A DNA stretch of 64,000 bases from Gammaproteobacteria bacterium. GTDB taxonomy: Bacteria > Pseudomonadota > Gammaproteobacteria > Pseudomonadales > Oleiphilaceae. The position numbers were made by a program, and so were the translations under genes. Under the pieces are notes generated by a model. The model made no database searches, was not told the origin of the DNA, and saw only the letters and a list, made by a program, of their open reading frames with translations. The stretch covers positions 1 to 64,000 of the forward strand of contig PDSQ01000030.1 of NCBI GenBank assembly GCA_002747055.1. Reading direction: 5' to 3'. Shown in pieces: positions 56,594-64,000 of the stretch (positions within the stretch are counted from its first letter, which is position 1; each line of letters begins with the position of its first letter).

Positions 56594-58693
56594 ATGATGT
56601 TCAAAAAACGATTCAAATCCGCCTGTGTTTTATTCCTGGTGTCTCCCCTGTTATTGGCGGCAGAGGACAAGGTCGTCGAGTTGGATGAGGTGACCGTTGT
56701 CGGTGAGCAGGATGCCTCGGACAAAGACTGGGCAACCAGAGAGGATCAGTTCTATCGTTCCTACAGCCGTGAGACCATTGGTAACAAGGTGATCGCCGAA
56801 GAGGGTGCGACTGATATAACTGAGGCTATTTCGGATATTTCGGGAGTGGCGATTAACTCACGGGGAGCGTTTAGCCGGTCTATTACCATACGTGGTCTGG
56901 ACGGCCCGCGAATCAGTACCAGTGTCGATGGTGTTCGTATTGCCAATCAGGGCATGACGCACACTGGCGCGGGCGAAATCAATATGACCGACCTGGGGTC
57001 AGTGTTGTCGATCGATGTTATCAAAGGCAGTCCATCGGTGACCTTCGATCCGGGCGCTTCCGGCGGTGTGGTCAGGGTTCGGACATTGAATGCACCCACT
57101 GAAAAAGGGGTGCTATTCAAACAAAAAGCAAGCTACAACCAGGGCTATGGAAAAACACAGTTGTCAACCGCTGTCGGTGCTAGTAACGGTCGAGTGGGTG
57201 GGCTGGTAATATACAGCCGGGACAATGCCAGCGATTACAAAATTGCCGGTCAGGATAAGGATACCGAGTTGCTAATCAATCGTTTTCGACTTGATCAAGA
57301 GCTGAGTCTCGGTGCCAAGACCTTCAAGGATCTGGGCTATGCTGCCAAGGGCCTGACCGCGAGGGGCCGTGTCGACTTTGGCAATAAAACCCATTTGGAT
57401 TTGGGGCTGGATCGCTGGGGAGCGAAAGACATCGTGTTTATTCATGGTAACACCGCGGATAGCACGGCCAGTATTTTTCAGTATGACAAGATGGAGCGAG
57501 ACAAAACTACGATTGGTCTGAACAGGGCCGAATTGGCTAAGTTGGAAAATATTGAAATTAAATGGGCGAATCAGCGGTTGTATCAGATGGGGTCTTCCGA
57601 AACGACCCTCGATAGCGATACGGTTTTAGTCAGTTTTGATGTTCCGATTGGTGATGCCCAACTGCTTCTGGGTGGTGAAGTGATTCTGGACGAGGCGGAG
57701 ACCTTGGTCTATTCCGAGCAGGATTATTTTGGCGGCTATGCCAATCTCGAGTACGAAATGGCAAAATGGATAATCAGTGGTGGGGTGCGTGTCAACCACT
57801 GGGCAACGCGACAGCGGTTGCTGGCTGGCACCAATGAGGTGATTGCCGATCAGTTACTTGGTATTTCGGGCGTGACACCGGAAAAAACAGTGACAGAGCC
57901 AACCTGGTCTGTGGGTTTGGTGTACAAACTTACCTATAACCAGCATATTGGTTTCAATTTGAGCTCTACTTATCGGAACCCTGATCTCTATGAGCGTTAT
58001 GCTTTTGGTACCGGCTTTGTCGGGGGGGGCTTGCAGTTGCAGGCAGAATCTGGCGAACATGTCGAGTTATCGTGGAAGTATCTAAGTCATGACTTGGCTA
58101 TCAGTGGTTCCGTGTTTTATAGTGATTTCGACCACTTTATCAATACCAAGACTATTCGAACCATTACTGACCATGATGGCCTGCAAGACTGTATCCTGAT
58201 TGGTAAGTGCGATCCGGTAAACGGCGAATTCAATGGTCAGGAAAGTCAGTTTTTCTCGCAATATGTGAAATACTACAATGCGCAAGATGTCCGTAATGTT
58301 GGCGCTGAAATCAGTGCTCGCTGGGAAAATGGCTCGACCACGCTGAAGGTTGGCGCATCCTACAACGACTTTGACTCCGACGATTTATATGTGTTCACAC
58401 ATGCTCACCCTTTAAAACTGGATGCTTCGTATAAATATCGATTTGCCGGTCAAATGAAGCCCTGGGTCAAGGTAAAAGGCGAATATGTTACGGACTATCC
58501 GGAGGTGAAGCAAAAGCGTGGCTTTGATCCTTACTTCAAAGCCGATTTTTATGCGGGGTTGAAAGTAGGCTATTTGACTTTAAACGCCGGGGTGAATAAT
58601 GTCCTCAACGAAGTTTATCGTGCGCCTTATAACGGAATCAATGGTCTTGAGCGTTCGTTTTTCGTAAACATCGATTATGAATGGTCTCGTTAA
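56594..58693 (+). CDS. TonB-dependent outer-membrane receptor (module 2)
   Basis: A 699-residue receptor with a signal peptide of about 20 residues (ending LLLAAE) and a TonB-box-like LDEVTVVGEQ. The plug domain is marked by ITIRGLDGPRISTSVDGVRI and VLSIDVIKGSPSVTFDPGAS. The barrel ends with YEWSR. An extracellular loop near residue 530 has a cysteine pair (QDCILIGKCDP), probably a disulfide. The plug resembles haem/haemoglobin-type or siderophore receptors; the ligand is unknown. ATG 56594 follows aagggc; the frame is open back to 56507, whose extra codons overlap the terminator and are unlikely to be translated. Confidence 0.92.
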   Translation: MMFKKRFKSACVLFLVSPLLLAAEDKVVELDEVTVVGEQDASDKDWATREDQFYRSYSRETIGNKVIAEEGATDITEAISDISGVAINSRGAFSRSITIRGLDGPRISTSVDGVRIANQGMTHTGAGEINMTDLGSVLSIDVIKGSPSVTFDPGASGGVVRVRTLNAPTEKGVLFKQKASYNQGYGKTQLSTAVGASNGRVGGLVIYSRDNASDYKIAGQDKDTELLINRFRLDQELSLGAKTFKDLGYAAKGLTARGRVDFGNKTHLDLGLDRWGAKDIVFIHGNTADSTASIFQYDKMERDKTTIGLNRAELAKLENIEIKWANQRLYQMGSSETTLDSDTVLVSFDVPIGDAQLLLGGEVILDEAETLVYSEQDYFGGYANLEYEMAKWIISGGVRVNHWATRQRLLAGTNEVIADQLLGISGVTPEKTVTEPTWSVGLVYKLTYNQHIGFNLSSTYRNPDLYERYAFGTGFVGGGLQLQAESGEHVELSWKYLSHDLAISGSVFYSDFDHFINTKTIRTITDHDGLQDCILIGKCDPVNGEFNGQESQFFSQYVKYYNAQDVRNVGAEISARWENGSTTLKVGASYNDFDSDDLYVFTHAHPLKLDASYKYRFAGQMKPWVKVKGEYVTDYPEVKQKRGFDPYFKADFYAGLKVGYLTLNAGVNNVLNEVYRAPYNGINGLERSFFVNIDYEWSR

Positions 58694-58743
58694 CAGGCCT
58701 TTATAGGAGCCTAAAGATGTTTGATAATTTGTTTTTACTATAG

Positions 58744-58762
58744 AATAATCCTTCTCATTCTC
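58744..58762. promoter_or_regulatory. Fur-box-like site before TonB operon 2
   Basis: The reverse strand reads gagaatgagaaggattatt, a good match to Fur-box half-sites, and resembles the site at 54115. It lies 32 bases before the DUF3450 start and 51 bases after the receptor stop. Confidence 0.65.
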
Positions 58763-58793
58763 GTTTCAATTTATACTAGGTTTTAGTTCAATA

Positions 58794-59570
58794 ATGACCT
58801 CTTTCTTGAAAGTCTGTCGATTGGCCGGGGTGTTTGCGTTGGCAATGCTCGTTTCTATGGTGCTGGAAGCTGATCAATTGACTCGTGCCGCGGCAAAAAC
58901 AATCAAAAGTCATAGCGGATCGCAGCAGTCCCAGGAGCGTATCGACGATATTGAATCCGAGTTACAGGATTCGCGTGCGCTCTATCTCAGTAACGAACGC
59001 ATGGCCGATGTCGCCGAGGCTTATAATCGCCAGATGAGCCTGTTGGTAGAGTCTCAGCAGCGCGAACTTGCCGGTCTCCAAATTCAACTCGAATCGATAG
59101 AACAGACCGATAAAGCGGTATTGCCAATGTTGAATCAGATGCTGGATACCTTGCAGCGTTTTGTGGCTATGGATGTGCCTTTTTTACCGGAAGAGCGCCG
59201 CGCGCGGCTGGCAAAACTCGAACAGCTATTGTTGCGAGCCGATGTGAGTGTCGCGGAGAAATACCGCCGAATTATCGAAGCCTATATGATCGAAGTTCAG
59301 TACGGCAGTACCTTTGAGGCTTACAGTGGCAAACTTGAGGTCAGCGATAATGAGCGTCAGGTCAGTTTCTTGCGACTGGGGCGCACCGCGCTTTATTACC
59401 AGACACTAAATGGCAAGGAAAGCGGTCTGTGGTTGCCAGCGGCGAAGCGTTGGCAGTCTTTACCGGAGAGTCAGAATTTTGCGCTTCGAAAAGCGATGCA
59501 AATTGCATTGCAGCAACAGGTTCCAGACCTTATCGATTTGCCGTTGCCACCGCCGGAGTCTGGATTATGA
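58794..59570 (+). CDS. DUF3450 periplasmic coiled-coil protein of TonB system 2
   Basis: A 258-residue paralogue of the protein at 30320. Signal peptide about 1-27, coiled coil about 40-115, then FLPEERRARLAKLEQLLLRA and EVQYGSTFEAYSGKLEV...FLRLGRTALYYQTLNGKESG, matching line by line the DUF3450 tail of system 1. First gene of the second TtpC-type TonB operon; overlaps ttpC by 4 bases. Confidence 0.88.
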   Translation: MTSFLKVCRLAGVFALAMLVSMVLEADQLTRAAAKTIKSHSGSQQSQERIDDIESELQDSRALYLSNERMADVAEAYNRQMSLLVESQQRELAGLQIQLESIEQTDKAVLPMLNQMLDTLQRFVAMDVPFLPEERRARLAKLEQLLLRADVSVAEKYRRIIEAYMIEVQYGSTFEAYSGKLEVSDNERQVSFLRLGRTALYYQTLNGKESGLWLPAAKRWQSLPESQNFALRKAMQIALQQQVPDLIDLPLPPPESGL

Positions 59571-60928
59571 TCAAAAAAATCCTATTGACCGTTGCATTGT
59601 CTCTTAGTTTTAATACTGTGATGGCGGCGGCCAGTGCCTCTGCCACCCTGGACGGTTTGTTACGGGAAGTGCGTGAATTTACCGTCGAGGATCGCAATCT
59701 CGATAAGCAGCGGGAACAGTTATTCGATAGTGACTTAAAACGGCAAAAAACACTGTTGGCTCAAAGTCAGCAAAGACTGCAAAAGGCGCAAGATGAGCAG
59801 GACAGGCTAAAAGCTACCTTTGATGCCAATGATGTTCAGTTGGCTGAATTGTCTGCACTTATCGAGCAGCGCTCAGGGCAGTTAGGCGAGGTATTTGGTG
59901 TAGCCCGGGAGCAGGCCGGTAATTTGCGTCCGATGCTTACCGACTCACTGGTCAGTGCCGAGTATCCAAACCGGGGCGAACAGCTTGCTTTCGCTGAATC
60001 GAATCGAGTGCCGACTCTTAAGGAGTTGGAAACATTCTGGTATCAACTGCAACTCGAAATGATTGAGTCCGGTCGTATCAGTCGTTTCGACGCGCCGGTC
60101 GTGGCCGTCGATGGCAAGACCCAAATGCAGCCAGTGGTGCGTTTTGGTTTGTTTGGAGTCGCTAATGAAAACGGGGATATCCTGAATTGGAATATTGCGC
60201 AGCAAGTTCTTTCCGTGTTGCCCACCCAGCCCACGGGTGCTCGCTCTGCAGTGCTGGATTATTTGGCAGGCGAGGCAAACGAGGTGATGCTTGATCCAAC
60301 CCGGGGGGAGCTGTTTATGCTGCTGGATCGGGAACCTAAGTTGCTTGAGCGTATCCGGCAGGGTGGAGTGGTTGGCTACTGTATTTTAGTATTGGGCGCG
60401 TTAGGTCTGTTGGTTGCCTTTTTGCAAATGGCATTGATGTTACGTAACGAATTCCAGATCAATAGACAGCTGCGTCGCGGCACTCAGCTAAATGCCAACA
60501 ATGCCCTGGGGCGTATTTTGTTGTCTTTGCAGCAGGATCTAACCAACGAGCAGCGTGAGTTAAAAGTGGACGAAGCCATTTTACAGGAACTACCCCGGTT
60601 TGAACGAGGCCAGAGCTTTATTAAATTATTGGCGGCAGTATCACCTTTGCTAGGGCTGCTGGGAACCGTTATCGGTATGATTGCGACATTCCAGAGTATT
60701 ACTTTGTTTGGCACCAGTGATCCGAAACTGATGGCTGGTGGTATATCGCAAGCATTGATGACAACAGTGTTCGGTCTGATCGTGGCGATACCGTTATTGT
60801 TTTGCCATAGCTATCTGGCTACACGGGGGCGTCGTCTGGTTCAACTGTTACAGGAAAAAAGTTTAGCTTTGTTGGCAGAAACAACAGCGACAGACTCAAA
60901 AACAGGTGTCGAAGATGGTGTTTCCTGA
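59567..60928 (+). CDS. ttpC: TtpC-like MotA/TolQ/ExbB proton-channel protein (system 2)
   Basis: A 453-residue protein: signal peptide ending VMAAASA (about residue 22), periplasmic coiled-coil region (to about 260), and C-terminal MotA/TolQ/ExbB domain with helices at VGYCILVLGALGLLVAFLQM, LLAAVSPLLGLLGTVIGMIA and ISQALMTTVFGLIVAIPLLF. ATG 59567 forms an ATGA overlap with the upstream stop; the frame is open back to 59429 but that part lies within the DUF3450 gene. Its 3' end overlaps exbB. Confidence 0.9.
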   Translation: MIKKILLTVALSLSFNTVMAAASASATLDGLLREVREFTVEDRNLDKQREQLFDSDLKRQKTLLAQSQQRLQKAQDEQDRLKATFDANDVQLAELSALIEQRSGQLGEVFGVAREQAGNLRPMLTDSLVSAEYPNRGEQLAFAESNRVPTLKELETFWYQLQLEMIESGRISRFDAPVVAVDGKTQMQPVVRFGLFGVANENGDILNWNIAQQVLSVLPTQPTGARSAVLDYLAGEANEVMLDPTRGELFMLLDREPKLLERIRQGGVVGYCILVLGALGLLVAFLQMALMLRNEFQINRQLRRGTQLNANNALGRILLSLQQDLTNEQRELKVDEAILQELPRFERGQSFIKLLAAVSPLLGLLGTVIGMIATFQSITLFGTSDPKLMAGGISQALMTTVFGLIVAIPLLFCHSYLATRGRRLVQLLQEKSLALLAETTATDSKTGVEDGVS

Positions 60929-61469
60929 ACTGTCAAATATCAATGACTGGTTGTTTGCATTGGAAGATTTTTTTCAGACAGGTGGTTGGGTATTGTATCC
61001 GATTCTAGGGGTCAGCATTCTGATGTTTGTGTCGATCATCGAGCGTTTGATCTATCGCGGCTTCAGTTATCCGGTGCAGCGTCGAGATACCTATGCCGCA
61101 ATGCAAGCGGAGCCATTGGCAGTCAAGCGTCTAAGTTTGGCCTGTGATCTGGATTTGGCGCTTAAAAGCCAGTTCCCGCTTATTAAAACTCTGATTGCCC
61201 TGTGCCCACTGATTGGCCTGTTGGGAACCGTGACCGGAATGATTCGAGTGTTTGACAGCCTGGCGCTTTACGGTACCGCAAATCCTCGATTAATGGCAGC
61301 GGGTGTTGCCAGCGCCACTTTTCCCACCATGACCGGTATGGCTGTCGCTGTATCCGGTTTGTTGTTCCATAACCGGTTATCCCGCTGGTCAGAAGCGGAA
61401 CAGCAGCGGTTGCGTTTGGCGCTGAACCGGAATCAGAATCAGAGGGTGGGTGATGCGTCAGCGATTTAA
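60915..61469 (+). CDS. exbB: ExbB proton-channel subunit (system 2)
   Basis: A 184-residue ExbB with three helices: GGWVLYPILGVSILMFVSII, LIALCPLIGLLGTVTGMIRV and FPTMTGMAVAVSGLLFHNRL. The cytoplasmic loop is short compared with system 1 (210 residues in all). ATG 60915 lies inside the ttpC end (14-base overlap); GTG 60906 is an alternative. Overlaps exbD by 17 bases. Confidence 0.92.
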   Translation: MVFPELSNINDWLFALEDFFQTGGWVLYPILGVSILMFVSIIERLIYRGFSYPVQRRDTYAAMQAEPLAVKRLSLACDLDLALKSQFPLIKTLIALCPLIGLLGTVTGMIRVFDSLALYGTANPRLMAAGVASATFPTMTGMAVAVSGLLFHNRLSRWSEAEQQRLRLALNRNQNQRVGDASAI

Positions 61470-61860
61470 TCTTTTTCAACAACAGGATGATGCGGAAATC
61501 AACATGACACCCATGTTGGATGTGGTGTTCATCATGTTGATTTTTTTTATTGTCTCCACCTCATTTATTCGTGAATCGGGAATCGAGGTCGATCGGCCCA
61601 TAGCCGAAAGTAGTGCTGATCAGAAAAAAACGGCGTTACTGATAGCGATTTCGGCTGATGATGAAATCTGGCTTGATCGCCAATCTGTGGATATCCGTAT
61701 GGTCAGGCCGGCGATCGAGCGTCTTCGTAGCGAACAACCCGAAGTCAATGTGGTAATCCAGGCTGATAAAGCGTCCAGCACGGGGCAGTTGGTCAGTGTG
61801 ATCGATCAGCTGCGTCTGGCAAAGGTGCCGTACACGGTCGCGACTACGGATGGTGGCTGA
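61453..61860 (+). CDS. exbD: ExbD subunit (system 2)
   Basis: A 135-residue protein with one membrane helix carrying the functional aspartate in NMTPMLDVVFIMLIFFIV and a periplasmic domain (IWLDRQSVDIRMVRPAIERL). ATG 61453 follows gagggtgg; GTG 61450 is one codon earlier. It shares its last base with the tonB start codon. Confidence 0.93.
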   Translation: MRQRFNLFQQQDDAEINMTPMLDVVFIMLIFFIVSTSFIRESGIEVDRPIAESSADQKKTALLIAISADDEIWLDRQSVDIRMVRPAIERLRSEQPEVNVVIQADKASSTGQLVSVIDQLRLAKVPYTVATTDGG

Positions 61861-62537
61861 TGATTAGCCGAACTTTCGTTTCGATACCTGTGGCGCTCTT
61901 GCTGTCGTTGTCGCTGTTTTATGTTTTGGCACTCAGTACTCAGATGGGAAATACAATGCCTGATCTCCGGCAGGTAAATCTGAACCTGGATTTTTCGATG
62001 CATATTCAGGAATCGGAAGTCGTCGTTCGTGAGCGCCGTTTGCCGGATCAGCCGGAAGACAATATCCAGCCGAAACCTTTGATGCCACAGGTCGAAGTCA
62101 GTATCGTTAACATTGATGTGCCGCCGCCCGTTATCAGGGTGCCGGATATCGATGTCGGCGTGAAATTATCAGCGACATTTGATCATTTGCCTTTGCCGGC
62201 ACCGGCTATCCAGACCGGTAACGTCAATCCGGCGTTGCCTGCGCCAGTTATGGCGATAGATGCCAATCCAACCGTAACCAGCCGGATATTGCCACGTTAT
62301 CCGCGACGTGCGTTGTTGCGCCGGCAAGAAGGGCGCGTTCTGGTGGAATTTATCATCACCACGTCTGGGACGGTGAAACCCGGATCGATCGAAGTGGTAG
62401 AAGCGACACCAAAAGGTGTCTTCGATAAAGCGGTTATTCGGGCCGTGCAACATTGGCGGTTTAAAATTCGTTTTGAAAATGGACAACCCGTTGCGTACCG
62501 GGCGCGTCAGGAACTGGACTTTGAACTGGAAGACTAA
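61860..62537 (+). CDS. tonB: TonB energy transducer (system 2)
   Basis: A 225-residue TonB with an N-terminal membrane anchor (about 5-25) and a moderately proline-rich spacer (DQPEDNIQPKPLMPQVEV). The C-terminal TonB domain has LPRYPRRALLRRQEGRVLVE and FDKAVIRAVQHWRFKIRF. The spacer lacks the poly-proline run of the system 1 TonB. It starts on the last base of exbD and overlaps the TPR gene by one base. Confidence 0.94.
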   Translation: MISRTFVSIPVALLLSLSLFYVLALSTQMGNTMPDLRQVNLNLDFSMHIQESEVVVRERRLPDQPEDNIQPKPLMPQVEVSIVNIDVPPPVIRVPDIDVGVKLSATFDHLPLPAPAIQTGNVNPALPAPVMAIDANPTVTSRILPRYPRRALLRRQEGRVLVEFIITTSGTVKPGSIEVVEATPKGVFDKAVIRAVQHWRFKIRFENGQPVAYRARQELDFELED

Positions 62538-63733
62538 TGGGTAAAGTGCGTCGTTTTCGGTTGTTACTGTGTTGGTTAGTGTGGCCGATGTGCGTCAGTG
62601 CCAACGTTCAGTTATCTCAACACGATTATTTGTTGCTCAAGCCAGCGTTTACGGCGATCGATAAAGGTGAGTTGAAAACAGCTTATCAGCAGTTGATCTC
62701 TGTTGAAAAACAGCTAAGAGGCGATTATGCGAAAGCCTTGCTGCTATCAAACTTGGGACAGCTTGAGCTGCAATGGGAGAATTACAACAAAGCCATTACC
62801 TATCTTCGTCAGTCTTTGCAATTGCAAGCGCTACCAGAAAACCAACAGATCAGTCTCCGCCGCACTTTGGCCCAACTTTACTGTGTTCAAGCGCAGTGGC
62901 GGGCTTGTATCCGTGAGATGAAACAGTGGATGCAGCTTCAACCTGAGAAAATCAGTGAGCGCGACTATCTGATGCTGGCTCAGGCTTACAGTGAACGAAG
63001 TCAGTGGCGAAAAGTGATTGCGCCGATTACGGCGGCAATTAATCGTCGTCCGGTTGCGCCGCAGAATTGGTTTCAGTTGAAAGTGATGGCCTATGTTCAG
63101 CTAAAACAATGGGCCAAAGCGATAAAAACCCAGCGACGCTTACTTGGCCACTATCCGGCGAAGGCCGACAATTGGCGTTATTTGGTGTCTTTACAGTTAC
63201 AAGGTGGTCAATACAAGGCGGCACTGGCAAGTCAGCGAATTGGGTATGAGCGAGGTATTTTGTCAGGTGCGGCTGACTACCGTTTGTTAGCACAGATGTT
63301 GCTGCAGGCAGGCATCCCTTTTCATGCAGGTAAAGTGCTTGAAAAAGGATTGAAAACCGGTCTTCTGGATGCAAATGAAAAAACACTGCGGTTGCTGAGC
63401 CACTGCTGGATAAACGCTCACGAGAAAAAAAGAGCGGCGGCTGCATTGGTTCGCTTAAACACAGTATCACCTTCTGACAAAGGGTTGCGGCAACTGGCGA
63501 GTACACAGATTCAATTGCAGGACTGGCGATCTGCGCAACGGACACTGAAAAAGCTGATACATCGAACCAAATCGGAGCGGCCGGAAGTACAACTGCTACT
63601 GGGCATTGTCAATATTCAGTTGAAACGATTTGAAGAAGCCCGACAGGCGTTGTCAATTGCGGCAAAAAACAAAAACCAGCAGCCTGATGCAGAAAGATGG
63701 ATTCACTACCTCGAGCAAGTGCAGTCATCGTAG
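62537..63733 (+). CDS. TPR-repeat protein of TonB system 2
   Basis: A 398-residue exported TPR protein, paralogue of the one at 34233. The signal peptide ends VSANV (about residue 23). TPR units include LLSNLGQLELQWENYNKAIT and NWFQLKVMAYVQLKQWAKAI. Last gene of the operon; a periplasmic scaffold role for the TonB complex is inferred from the conserved position. Confidence 0.85.
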   Translation: MGKVRRFRLLLCWLVWPMCVSANVQLSQHDYLLLKPAFTAIDKGELKTAYQQLISVEKQLRGDYAKALLLSNLGQLELQWENYNKAITYLRQSLQLQALPENQQISLRRTLAQLYCVQAQWRACIREMKQWMQLQPEKISERDYLMLAQAYSERSQWRKVIAPITAAINRRPVAPQNWFQLKVMAYVQLKQWAKAIKTQRRLLGHYPAKADNWRYLVSLQLQGGQYKAALASQRIGYERGILSGAADYRLLAQMLLQAGIPFHAGKVLEKGLKTGLLDANEKTLRLLSHCWINAHEKKRAAAALVRLNTVSPSDKGLRQLASTQIQLQDWRSAQRTLKKLIHRTKSERPEVQLLLGIVNIQLKRFEEARQALSIAAKNKNQQPDAERWIHYLEQVQSS

Positions 63734-63965
63734 AAAACAAAATCCGCAAAAAATCACCGCCTATCGTGAAAACACCCCTCCGCGAAATTACGCCCCAAGA
63801 ATTGTTCACTTAATAGCTGTGGTTCAAGGATGGCTTCGTATAATTCTGCTATACCTATACTAAAGCCGCAGAAATACGAAACTAAAACCCCTAATCGCAT
63901 TCGTGCTTCCTTTACTTTCATAGATAATCGGGAGTGTTCGTGTCGAGGACGGGCTGGGATTGAAA
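63734..63965. other. Intergenic region before the Aer-like gene
   Basis: About 230 bases with no gene or terminator that I can support. The sequence across the next start codon (gaaaatgagaaagaattta) is faintly Fur-box-like, but this is explained by the codons MRKNL. Confidence 0.4.
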
Positions 63966-64000
63966 ATGAGAAAGAATTTACCTGTAACCGACCATGAAGT
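63966..64000 (+). CDS. Start of an Aer-like PAS chemoreceptor (partial)
   Basis: Only 11 complete codons are inside the window. They read MRKNLPVTDHE, which matches the start of Aer-type aerotaxis receptors (MRxNxPVTxxE). The rest of the gene lies beyond the window, so the call depends on this short match. Confidence 0.5.
   Translation, partial: MRKNLPVTDHE

Noticed and set aside
63964..63982. Possible Fur box at the end of the window
   Set aside because: The match is poor and the bases are the first codons of the Aer-like gene.
1..64000. CRISPR arrays, rRNA genes, prophage, integrase genes
   Set aside because: No regularly spaced repeats, rRNA sequence or intact phage/integrase gene were seen on reading the window.

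Overview
The window reads as chromosomal DNA of a free-living, probably marine gammaproteobacterium. The basis is gene order and protein similarity: uvrY/gacA-uvrC-pgsA followed by tRNA-Gly, tRNA-Cys and tRNA-Leu, then lepA-lepB-DUF4845-rnc-era-recO-pdxJ, then gacS(barA)-relA-mazG. These blocks resemble the pseudomonad/oceanospirillal arrangement. I cannot assign a genus from sequence alone.

Layout. 0-7.5 kb: a chemoreceptor, a DJ-1/YajL protein, a decayed IS5-type transposase, a GNAT acetyltransferase, glutathione reductase, a GlxA-type AraC regulator and a methyltransferase. 7.5-11.3 kb: GacA/UvrY response regulator (TTG start), uvrC, pgsA and three tRNAs. 11.3-12.6 kb: a gene graveyard between tRNA-Leu and lepA, holding fragments of an IS256 transposase, a Fic-family gene and the 3' end of a group II intron. 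12.6-25.2 kb: the lepA-pdxJ housekeeping operon, the GacS/BarA hybrid kinase (partner of the regulator at 7.6 kb), relA and mazG, closed by a strong hairpin terminator. 25.3-27.8 kb: a possible effector/membrane-partner pair (DUF4225-like plus a small membrane protein), a decayed DUF3375 gene (JetA of Wadjet) and a decayed Fur-boxed TonB-dependent receptor. 27.8-35.4 kb: a TonB-dependent receptor followed by a complete TtpC-type TonB system (DUF3450, TtpC, ExbB, ExbD, TonB, TPR). 35.5-49.8 kb: a membrane-anchored duplicated-domain protein, a basic amino-acid ABC importer, a BCCT transporter, a DEDDh exonuclease with a cNMP/CBS/DUF294 protein, an aldehyde dehydrogenase, DUF3010, a DEAD-box helicase and the AzlCD exporter. 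49.9-53.8 kb: a SitABCD-type Mn/Fe ABC importer with its MntR regulator and a palindromic operator over the promoter. 54.2-63.7 kb: a large surface-type lipoprotein, a second TonB-dependent receptor and a second complete TtpC-type TonB system, with Fur-box-like sites at both transcription starts. The window ends in the first codons of an Aer-like PAS chemoreceptor.

How the genes work together. Most of the accessory content serves transition-metal acquisition: two receptor-plus-private-energiser modules and one Mn/Fe ABC importer, each with its own plausible metal-responsive operator. The most interesting candidate for an under-described system is the 54.2-63.7 kb module. In it a 735-residue lipoprotein of unknown family is separated from its receptor gene by an intrinsic terminator and followed by a dedicated six-gene TonB energising complex. 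Several short gene ruins (IS5, IS256, Fic, group II intron, DUF3375, TonB receptor) show repeated gain and loss of mobile and defence DNA at three places. Functions are inferred from recognisable motifs only; no database search was possible.
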